From the NCBI GenBank assembly GCA_020058145.1, contig JAGVEP010000427.1, forward strand, positions 1-13,574: a stretch of DNA of 13,574 nt, written 5' to 3'. A program made the position numbers and the translations under genes. The notes beneath the pieces were generated by a model. The model was not told where the DNA came from. It did not search any database and was given only the letters and a program-made list of their open reading frames with translations. This document shows positions 5,539 to 12,201 of the stretch, in pieces. The stretch's first letter is position 1. Each line of letters starts with the position of its first letter. The DNA is from Phycisphaerae bacterium (GTDB lineage: Bacteria; Planctomycetota; Phycisphaerae; UBA1845; Fen-1342).

Positions 5539-6969
5539 CTACCCGCTCAGCAGCGCCACAAACGCATTTATGTCGTCAAAGTCGACACTGCCGCTCTGGT
5601 CGCAGTCGGCGTTGAGCCAGTGGCAGTTCGGAAAAGCCGCCTGATATGCCTCTTGCCCGCTCAATGCCAGCACAAACGCGTTGATGTCGTCGAAGTCCAC
5701 GATGCCGTCGCAGTTCAGGTCGCCGTGCGGATCGGCGTGCTGGAGCGCGCGCAGCGCGTTGATCCGGCCCCAGCCATAGTGGTCATCCCAGCCCGCCGGA
5801 CCCAGATCGTCGGCTGTGTACCGAAGAATGCCCTCCACCTGGGTGTTCGTCAGCGTTGGGCTGTACGACCGCAGGAGGACCGCCAGCCCGCTGACGTAGG
5901 ACGTGGCCATCGACACGCCGCTGTACATCGTGTACCAGCCGTCCGGGTAGGTCGAGAGAATTCCCACACCAGGAGCAACGACGTCGATCTCCGGACCGTA
6001 CACGGAAAAGGAGGCCCACTGATCGTGCGAATCCGTGGCACCGACGGCGAGGCACTCTTCGAAGCGTGCGGGGTATGCTATCCCCTGGCTTTGGTTGCTA
6101 CCCACGGATGCGACGAGCACCACCCCCTGGTCATGGGCATACTGGACTGTGCCGTGGAGCAGGCCCGAGCCGACGTACGTGGTGAGGCTCAGGTTGGCCA
6201 CCTGGGCACCGTGATCGGCCGCCCAGACGATCCCCATGGCAATGGTGCTTTCGGTTCCGTAACCGCCGTCGCTGACGCACTTGACGGGCATCAGATTCAC
6301 ATTCCAGATTACGCCGACCACACCGACGCCGTTGTTGCCGCGCGCCCCGGCGATGCCGGCGACCATAGTGCCGTGGCCGTTGCCATCGTGCGTGTCGGCG
6401 TTGTTATCCAAGGTGTTCCAGCCGGGGACAAGTTGCAGGTCGGGATGCGGCTGGATGCCCGTGTCGATGATGGCGAGCGTCACGGTGCCGTTACCGGTGT
6501 GCAAGTCCCACGCCTCCGGGGCGTGGATGTCTGCGCCGGGTGTGCCCCCGTTCTGCCCGGTGTTGTGCAGGCCCCAAAGCTGCGAGAAGAACGGATCGTT
6601 CGGAATGGTCGCAGAGAGCGTTGCCGGACCGTCAAGTTCGACGCGCTCGACGCCGAGGCGCGCGTTCAATTCGGCGATGGCGGCCGCGACGTTCGCCCCG
6701 CGCCCCAAGGAAACACGAAAATAGCGGTTCAGGCCGTATTTCTCAGCGCGGGCCGCATACCGAATGGGTTCGGAGAACACTGGCACAACCGCGCCCACGT
6801 CCGCCAGACGATCGGGTGTGAAACCGGGAGCGAGCCGCACCAGAAGTGCTCCCGGCGCGCCTGGTTTGACCGAGTCGGAGTGCGCTCCCGCCGCACACAA
6901 GACCACAAACGCACCGATCGCTGACGCCCACACTGCGACACCGTCGCGCCGAAACGAAGAGGTTAGCAT
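5539..6969 (-). CDS. Secreted subtilisin-family (S8) serine protease with C-terminal dockerin-like module
   Basis: Secreted peptidase of 476 aa. The ATG at 6969 is fixed by GGAGG (6977-6981) 7 nt upstream and a signal peptide in the first 30 residues. Residues about 37-118 look like a fervidolysin-type propeptide. The S8 catalytic residues are visible: Asp169 in IIDTGI, His199 in GNGHGTMVAGI and Ser353 in SGVSMATSYVSG. Asn292 in VGSN is the likely oxyanion residue. The serine motif departs from the common GTSMATPHVAG: Val replaces Thr before the serine, and Ser replaces the usual Pro. Residues 416-476 hold two EF-hand-like loops (DLNCDGIVDFDD and DCDQSGSVDFDD), a dockerin type I-like module. 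The gene is last of a leftward trio, 48 nt after the propeller gene; the gap holds a 6-bp inverted repeat (6988-6993 and 7004-7009). It probably cleaves extracellular or surface proteins; substrates are unknown. Confidence 0.95.
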   Translation of the reverse strand: MLTSSFRRDGVAVWASAIGAFVVLCAAGAHSDSVKPGAPGALLVRLAPGFTPDRLADVGAVVPVFSEPIRYAARAEKYGLNRYFRVSLGRGANVAAAIAELNARLGVERVELDGPATLSATIPNDPFFSQLWGLHNTGQNGGTPGADIHAPEAWDLHTGNGTVTLAIIDTGIQPHPDLQLVPGWNTLDNNADTHDGNGHGTMVAGIAGARGNNGVGVVGVIWNVNLMPVKCVSDGGYGTESTIAMGIVWAADHGAQVANLSLTTYVGSGLLHGTVQYAHDQGVVLVASVGSNQSQGIAYPARFEECLAVGATDSHDQWASFSVYGPEIDVVAPGVGILSTYPDGWYTMYSGVSMATSYVSGLAVLLRSYSPTLTNTQVEGILRYTADDLGPAGWDDHYGWGRINALRALQHADPHGDLNCDGIVDFDDINAFVLALSGQEAYQAAFPNCHWLNADCDQSGSVDFDDINAFVALLSG

Positions 6970-7017
6970 GGCCCGGCCTCCAGAGCGTCCCGCGCAGTGC
7001 GGAGCGGGATTCGGCTT

Positions 7018-8373
7018 TCACATCCCGGTCAACAGATCCACAAACGGATCAATGTCATCGAAATTGACCAATCCGTCACCGTTGCAATCGCCATTGGCGA
7101 TGTGGCAATACGGGTAGACTTCGGCATAGCCCTCTGGATCGCTCAAGGCCAGGACGAAGGCGTTGATGTCGTCAAAATCCACGACGCCGTCGCAGTTCGA
7201 ATCGCCCGGGTGTAGCGCGGGGCGCCAGGTCGCGATGGAGCGCGGGCCGATGCCCTGGGTGCCGTAAATCGGCACGTTCTGAGTAAATGAGCCGTCCGCG
7301 TTCAGCGTGAACGAATAGACACCCATCACGCCGCCGTCCAGGGTCGAATTGTCCGTCACGAAGAACAGATTATCGAGCGTCTGCACGTCGCCCAGCGTGC
7401 CCTGCATCCCGACGTCGAACATCTGGCCAGTGTAGGTCAGGCCGCCCGTGTTCGGGTCGATGGCGGCCGACCGCACGGTCGCATCGGTCCCATGCCCCGC
7501 GAGCAGATAGCGGTCGGTGGTGCTGAGCGCCACGTTCGACGGCGAGCTGCCGAATTCCGGGAACGGCGAGCCGCTCAGCGGGCTCAGCGTGCCGTCGGCG
7601 GCGACGCCAAAACCGAGCAGCACGTGGGTGATGCCGCCCGCCGCGTACAGCCGGCCGCCGTCGTGCGTCAGGCCGATCTCCAGAGCGTAGTTCGACCCGG
7701 TGGGCTGTTGTTGCAGCAGCGTCAGCGTCCCGTTCGCGTTGACCCGGAAAACGAAAATCTGGCGGCCACCGCCGCTGTCGTTGACGTACAAGTTCTGCCG
7801 CGACGGGTGCACGGCCAGGTACGTGCTGAACGTGCCCACCGACTTTGCGTCGACCTCACTGAGCGTGGGCGGGGGGCCGGGCAAAAAGCGATAGACGATG
7901 ACTTGATTGGAGTCGACGCGCGTAACCGCCAGCAGCTCGTCCGTGATCCACGCCACGTCCATGGGCGTGCCGAGGATGCTGAAGTAGGCGATCTCGGCGA
8001 TGCTCCCGCCCGCCGCCACCTCGAAAAACGAGACCTGCTCGTACGGGTCGTTGGTCGAGGCATGGCCGGTCACGAGAAACCGGCCGCTTGGCGTAATCGA
8101 AATTTCGTAGGGGTTGCAGCCCGGGCAAGGCGCGCTCATGTTCGGCCGCGAACCGGTGATCACCTTGTTCACGAAATCCAGGGTGCCGTCCGGATTGACC
8201 CCGAACGCGGTCACGCTGCCTTCGAGGTTCCCGTTGTTGGCCACAAAGATCGCGCGGTCGCTGGCCTGCCCCTGCGTGGCGGGCACCACGCCGGCCGTCA
8301 GCGCGAAGCTCCAGAAAACCGCAGTTGTGCCAAGCCCACGAGCCCGCTGGGGGAATGAAAGGACGTTCACCAT
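7018..8373 (-). CDS. Secreted lactonase/YVTN-like beta-propeller protein with dockerin-like module
   Basis: Secreted protein of 451 aa. The ATG at 8373 is chosen because AGGAG (8381-8385) lies 7 nt upstream; a signal peptide follows, ending near AQ/ASD around residue 40. The body has recurrent blade-like segments such as AIFVANNG, VTAFGVNPDGTL, IFVFRVNANGTLTLL, LGFGVAADGTLSPLSGSPF and YSFTLNADGSF, typical of the lactonase-type (6-phosphogluconolactonase-like) seven-bladed propellers. No catalytic assignment is possible, and many such proteins are simply extracellular binding proteins. Residues 390-451 are a dockerin-like EF-hand pair (DSNCDGVVDFDD and DCNGDGLVNFDD). The gene lies 39 nt after the beta-helix gene and 48 nt before the protease gene, all in one direction, so one transcript is likely. 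The three products may work at the same surface site. Confidence 0.9.
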   Translation of the reverse strand: MVNVLSFPQRARGLGTTAVFWSFALTAGVVPATQGQASDRAIFVANNGNLEGSVTAFGVNPDGTLDFVNKVITGSRPNMSAPCPGCNPYEISITPSGRFLVTGHASTNDPYEQVSFFEVAAGGSIAEIAYFSILGTPMDVAWITDELLAVTRVDSNQVIVYRFLPGPPPTLSEVDAKSVGTFSTYLAVHPSRQNLYVNDSGGGRQIFVFRVNANGTLTLLQQQPTGSNYALEIGLTHDGGRLYAAGGITHVLLGFGVAADGTLSPLSGSPFPEFGSSPSNVALSTTDRYLLAGHGTDATVRSAAIDPNTGGLTYTGQMFDVGMQGTLGDVQTLDNLFFVTDNSTLDGGVMGVYSFTLNADGSFTQNVPIYGTQGIGPRSIATWRPALHPGDSNCDGVVDFDDINAFVLALSDPEGYAEVYPYCHIANGDCNGDGLVNFDDIDPFVDLLTGM

Positions 8374-8412
8374 CGTGCTGCTCCTCTCCGCAAACTGCAA
8401 TCCTCGGGTCGG

Positions 8413-10953
8413 TCAGCCTCCCAGCAACGCCACAAACGCGTCGATGTCGCCCTCGTCCACCTGGCCGTCGCTGTTGCAGTCCGCCAGGCCCAACGGGCAC
8501 TCGGGGTGCAGCGTGGCGTAGGCGTTGGGGTCGGTCACCGCCAGGATGAAGGGGTCGACGTCGTCGAAATCGACCAAGCCGTCGCAATTCAGATCACCGA
8601 GCCGCGCCGGCGGCTGGAATTCCCAGGCGCCGATGTCCACCAGCGGTGGCGTGCCGGCCCCGGTGTCCGGAACATCCGGGTCTTCCACCAGGCGGGTCTG
8701 GCCAGCCAGATCGAAGGGCAGCAGTTCGCTCGTATCGCCGTTGCGATTGAGATCGAAAACATCTGCCGGAACCGCACCGTTGTCGCCGGCATCAATGCAC
8801 GGCGAGCCGGGTTGCAGTCGCAGGTCATCGTCCTCCGTTCCGGCCACGCCATCGGGCCCGGCGGGCGCGACGAATTGCGGGTCACGCCCGAAATTGCCGG
8901 CGCCACCATAGTAGCCGCTCCAACCCTGAAGGTCGCAGTAGTGTACTTCCACCGGCGCGCCGCCGGTGAACAGTTGGGCGGTCTCGCCCGCGCCACAGTG
9001 GTTCGTGTTGCCCCACAGGATGGAGTTGAAAAGCCGGACGTCGCCGCCGTTGGTGCTCACCCCGCCAGCGAGCAGCGCGCGGTTAGCGGTGATGGTGCAA
9101 TCATAGAGAAAAGCCAGGCCGAGGAGTTCGCCACGAAGTGCTCCGCCGCCGTCGTCGCTCCCGGCAACATTGCCATTGAATAGGCAGTTGGTGGCAGAGA
9201 AACGGCTGGTGCCGGCGAGATTCACACCGCCCCCGACCGTCCCCGCCGTATTGGCGATGAGCACCGTGTTGACCAAATCCGCATTGGCATCGGCATCCAA
9301 GTGGATCGCCCCGCCCGCGGCGTAGGACAAGTTGTCCACCAGGCGGGTGCCCACGAGGGTCGGCGAACTGCCCGCCAGACAGCAGAGCGCCCCGCCCTGC
9401 ACCGCAGCGCTGTTATCCCGAAACTCGCACGTCAAGATGACCGGGCTACAGGTGCCCGTGCTGAAAAACGCACCGCCGGCGTGCGTGGCCGCGTTGTCCT
9501 GAAACGTGACCGTCACGAGCGTCGGATTCGCGCCACCTTCGAGGAAGATCCCCCCGCCATCGTAAGCGGAGTTGCCAGTCAGCGCCCCACCGTCAATGAA
9601 CGGCACAGCACCGGCAGCGCTGTAATACCCGCCGCCGTACGTCGCGGAGTTGTCGGCGAAGGTGCAGGCCGTAAGTGTCGGCGCTCCACCACGGCTGGAC
9701 ATCCCGCCGCCCCAGTTGGCGACGTTGGCCGTGAACGTACAGCCGGAGAGCCAATACGCGTTCGTGCCGGTGGCGCCCAGGCCGCCGCCTTCGACCGCCG
9801 CGATGTTCTGCTCAAACGTGCAGTTGGTCAGCCCGGGGCTGCTGTCGTCGGAGTTGAACATTCCCCCGCCGGTGGCGGCGTGATTACCAAGAAACACACA
9901 GTTTGTGAGTGTCGCGTTCGAGTGCTGCGCGGACAGGACGCCGCCTCCGGACCGCACGGCCGTGTTGTCGCTGAACTCACAGCCCAAGACCCACGGGCTG
10001 GCATTCCGACTGGCGATCCCCCCGCCGGTATTGGCCGAGTTGCCGCGGAACGTACACCAGGAGAGCGCGGCGGTACTCCCGTTGCGCACAAAGACGGCGC
10101 CACCGTTCCCATTGGCGGCGTTTTCGTTGAATTTGCAGCGGTCGAAGATCGGGCTGCCGAAGTCGGTGCAGCGTACGGCGCCGCCGTCAAAGGCCATGTT
10201 GCCAGAAAACTGGCAGTTGTCCAAGCTGGGGGCCGCGCCGTTGCGACACTCGATCGCGCCGCCCGTGTTCGCCCGATTGCCCGCGAAGTTGCACGTGATC
10301 AGCGTGGGGCTGCCACCGCTAATGAACAGGCCGCCGCCCGCGCTGACGGCCGCGTTGCTGCGGAACGTGCAGGCCAACAGCGTTGGGCTGGCGTCCACGA
10401 GCAGCAGACCGCCGCCGGTATTCGGATAGTTCGGGTCCGCGGCGTCGCTTCCGGTTCCGCCGCAAATGGTCAGGCCATCGAGCACGGCGCTCGCGTCCGT
10501 GTCGCGACCGACGAGGACATGGAAGCTGTTGTCGCCGGTGTTGGCGAAGTTGACCCCGTCATCCCCGACGAGGTCGCCGCTGAGAATCGTCTCGTACACC
10601 TCGAGGTCGCGCGCGTTCGGGTCGGCGGCACCATAGCCCGCGAAGCCGCCGAACAGGGCCACGCCGGCGCGCAGCTCGAAGCTGGCCGTGCGATCGCCGG
10701 GCGTCGGACCGCCGTTGTCGGCCTGGTCAGGTTCGTAGGTGCCGTGACCGACGCGAATCTCATCACCCACAGCAACAGTGGCCAAGGCGTCCTGCAAATA
10801 GCGGAAGGGTTCGGACCAATTCGCCCCGCTGCCGCCTGCGGGGGCACTGCTGTCAACGTACCAAACCGCTTGGGCCCCGACCGGCGTTGTCAAACCGAGG
10901 ACAATCAGCGTCAGGGCGCAGGCCCCGACGAGACGGCGATAGTTGCGTGTCAC
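8413..10953 (-). CDS. Large secreted right-handed beta-helix protein, choice-of-anchor Q-like, with dockerin-like module
   Basis: Secreted protein of 846 aa starting with GTG at 10953 (AGGAG at 10963-10967, 9 nt upstream), with a signal peptide ending at GAQ near residue 28. The opening WYVDSSAPAGGSGANWSEPF is typical of polymorphic outer-membrane-like beta-helix proteins. Residues about 180-660 hold some 17 coils of 24-28 aa of the form GGG[IVL]...SPTLxxCxFxxNxA, like the GGAI and FxxN motifs of chlamydial Pmp proteins and pectate-lyase-type solenoids. Most coils have Cys at the same position (CTF, CNF, CEF), which would stack as a ladder. Next comes a choice-of-anchor Q-like segment (GSPCIDAGDN ... 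VDIGAWEF), then a dockerin-like pair at 786-846. Its second loop is weaker (DCNSDGQVDEGD). The role is probably surface adhesion or polysaccharide binding. No lyase active site is identified. Confidence 0.93.
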   Translation of the reverse strand: MTRNYRRLVGACALTLIVLGLTTPVGAQAVWYVDSSAPAGGSGANWSEPFRYLQDALATVAVGDEIRVGHGTYEPDQADNGGPTPGDRTASFELRAGVALFGGFAGYGAADPNARDLEVYETILSGDLVGDDGVNFANTGDNSFHVLVGRDTDASAVLDGLTICGGTGSDAADPNYPNTGGGLLLVDASPTLLACTFRSNAAVSAGGGLFISGGSPTLITCNFAGNRANTGGAIECRNGAAPSLDNCQFSGNMAFDGGAVRCTDFGSPIFDRCKFNENAANGNGGAVFVRNGSTAALSWCTFRGNSANTGGGIASRNASPWVLGCEFSDNTAVRSGGGVLSAQHSNATLTNCVFLGNHAATGGGMFNSDDSSPGLTNCTFEQNIAAVEGGGLGATGTNAYWLSGCTFTANVANWGGGMSSRGGAPTLTACTFADNSATYGGGYYSAAGAVPFIDGGALTGNSAYDGGGIFLEGGANPTLVTVTFQDNAATHAGGAFFSTGTCSPVILTCEFRDNSAAVQGGALCCLAGSSPTLVGTRLVDNLSYAAGGAIHLDADANADLVNTVLIANTAGTVGGGVNLAGTSRFSATNCLFNGNVAGSDDGGGALRGELLGLAFLYDCTITANRALLAGGVSTNGGDVRLFNSILWGNTNHCGAGETAQLFTGGAPVEVHYCDLQGWSGYYGGAGNFGRDPQFVAPAGPDGVAGTEDDDLRLQPGSPCIDAGDNGAVPADVFDLNRNGDTSELLPFDLAGQTRLVEDPDVPDTGAGTPPLVDIGAWEFQPPARLGDLNCDGLVDFDDVDPFILAVTDPNAYATLHPECPLGLADCNSDGQVDEGDIDAFVALLGG

Positions 10954-11382
10954 TGTTCGGTGCTCCTAACGGGCGGAACTGCGGGCACACACACCCAGAC
11001 CCGAGGCTCCGAGGCCTGGGGTAAGCTCGCTTCATTGTAGCACATGCAAGTCAAGTGGCAGCCGAGAACCACGCAATGTGTACGAGTGGCACCTTGTCTT
11101 GAACAGTCGGGCGCGGCCAAAGGTGCGATTATCGGGCGTATTTTTAGCAGTGACGAGCGAAACCTCTGCCGCCAGAGCACGCAGCCGCGATCGTCGAGCT
11201 CCGCGCGGCATGTGTCAGGAGTTGTGGACCTTTGTCGAATACGTCCGCGGTGCCCGCGAATACCGATGCGCGTCCGGCCGCCGGGCTTATGATCCTTGCG
11301 TCGGGTGGCGGCCCCGGTACCGCCGTATGGGGCGACGCAGCGCCCCCCGGCAGGCGTGTTTACGCGCCGCGAGGTCCCTTGC
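10954..11382. other. Divergent intergenic region
   Basis: Separates the leftward beta-helix gene from the rightward Yip1-like gene. Apart from the extended -10 candidate for the leftward gene, I see only weak signals. A TATGAT at 11288-11293 could serve the rightward gene but has no matching -35 box. There is a short KpnI-type palindrome in the GC-rich stretch around 11315. The small open frames overlap one another on both strands and lack ribosome binding sites, so no gene is called. Confidence 0.6.
11034..11042 (-). promoter_or_regulatory. Extended -10 promoter candidate for the beta-helix/propeller/protease genes
   Basis: Read leftward: TGC-TACAAT, an extended -10 element (TG-N then five of six matches to TATAAT). 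It would start transcription near 11027, about 75 nt before the GTG at 10953. TTGACT occurs upstream (11049-11054), but only 9 bp away, too close for a -35 box, so the call rests on the extended -10 alone. Confidence 0.4.
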
Positions 11383-12189
11383 GTGTCCGAAATGCCCGAA
11401 ATCGTCACGCGCCGCACAATCGGCATCCGGGATATACCGCGTGTGCTGGTCGCGCCCCGGCAGGTCTTTGCGCGGGTCGAGGACGTGCGCGCCTGGGCTT
11501 GGCCGTTGCTGATCCTCCTGACAATTGTGACGCTGATCGGCTACGCGACGGTGGAAACCGGACTGATCGACCGCGAGGTGGACAGCGCGGTGCGTAACAA
11601 CCTCGCCGAAATCGACCGGACCCAGCGCGATGTCGTCGAGCGCTCTGCCCTGCGCGATCTGTACGACCAGGCGTATAAGCAGGGGGAGTTCAAAAAGTTG
11701 CTCCAGCGGATCGGCGTCATCGTCGCGGAGCCGGTGCAAGCGCTGGCGGTGGCGCTGCTCGTGGCCGCCGTGCTGTACGGCGTGACGGCTCTGACCGGCC
11801 GCAAAGCCGAATGGCACACCCTGCTGACCATCTGCGTGCTGGCCGGCTTCATTGACGCACTGCGTCTGCTGCTGATCTTGGTCCTACAGTTGTGCTACCG
11901 CACGTTGGACGTTGATACGTCGCCGGCGCTGCTGCTGCCCTGGCTGCCGGGCGGCCTCGGCGGCAACGCCACGCAGCGGGCGGCGACAATGAGCCTGCTG
12001 TCCGCGCTGGACCCGTTTCGGGTGTGGTACTGGACGGTTGTCATTGTGGGGCTGGCCGCCAGCGCCCAATTGCCGGGCTGGCGTGCGTGGCTCACATGCG
12101 GGTTGTGCTGGCTCGCCGGCGCCGGCGGGCGCAGCGCCTTGGGCGTCTTGCCGACTATGATGGGCAGTGGCGGGGCAACGCCAGGGTAA
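11383..12189 (+). CDS. Yip1-family-like integral membrane protein
   Basis: Membrane protein of 268 aa. The GTG at 11383 is chosen because GAGGT (11371-11375) lies 7 nt upstream; the in-frame ATG at 11392 is 16 nt away, too far, and the ATG at 11296 lacks a site. The N-terminal pattern IPRVLVAPRQVFARVEDVRAWAWPLL is typical of Yip1-domain proteins: a P-x-x-x-F amphipathic segment and then a tryptophan entering the first membrane span. About five hydrophobic segments are visible at residues 40-58, 115-136, 146-171, 212-229 and 232-248. A charged loop (about 60-112, rich in D/E/R/K) separates the first two. The exact role is unknown; bacterial Yip1-like proteins often accompany transporter genes. 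It ends 12 nt before the adaptor gene and is very likely co-transcribed with it. Confidence 0.85.
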   Translation: MSEMPEIVTRRTIGIRDIPRVLVAPRQVFARVEDVRAWAWPLLILLTIVTLIGYATVETGLIDREVDSAVRNNLAEIDRTQRDVVERSALRDLYDQAYKQGEFKKLLQRIGVIVAEPVQALAVALLVAAVLYGVTALTGRKAEWHTLLTICVLAGFIDALRLLLILVLQLCYRTLDVDTSPALLLPWLPGGLGGNATQRAATMSLLSALDPFRVWYWTVVIVGLAASAQLPGWRAWLTCGLCWLAGAGGRSALGVLPTMMGSGGATPG

Positions 12190-12201
12190 GTCGGAGTCGC
12201 T

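Noticed and set aside
5020..6924. 634-aa open frame on the + strand
   Set aside because: It lies opposite the S8 protease with its visible catalytic residues and continues across a non-coding repeat region. Its residues are low-information and Arg/Ala/Val-rich with no motif.
6988..7009. 6-bp inverted repeat TCCCGC/GCGGGA between the propeller and protease genes
   Set aside because: It has a 10-nt loop and no T-run and lies only 48 nt between co-directional genes. It is more likely incidental or an mRNA-stability element than a terminator.
9301..11040. 579-aa open frame on the + strand
   Set aside because: Antisense to the beta-helix protein. Its apparent repeat pattern is a mirror of the coil repeats on the other strand.
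11034..11054. TTGACT and TACAAT as a classical -35/-10 pair
   Set aside because: The spacer is only 9 bp, which is not compatible with sigma-70 geometry. Only the extended -10 reading was kept.
11288..11293. TATGAT as a -10 box for the rightward Yip1-like gene
   Set aside because: No -35-like hexamer at 16-18 bp and no extended -10 TG. Such a hexamer is expected by chance in a region of this size.
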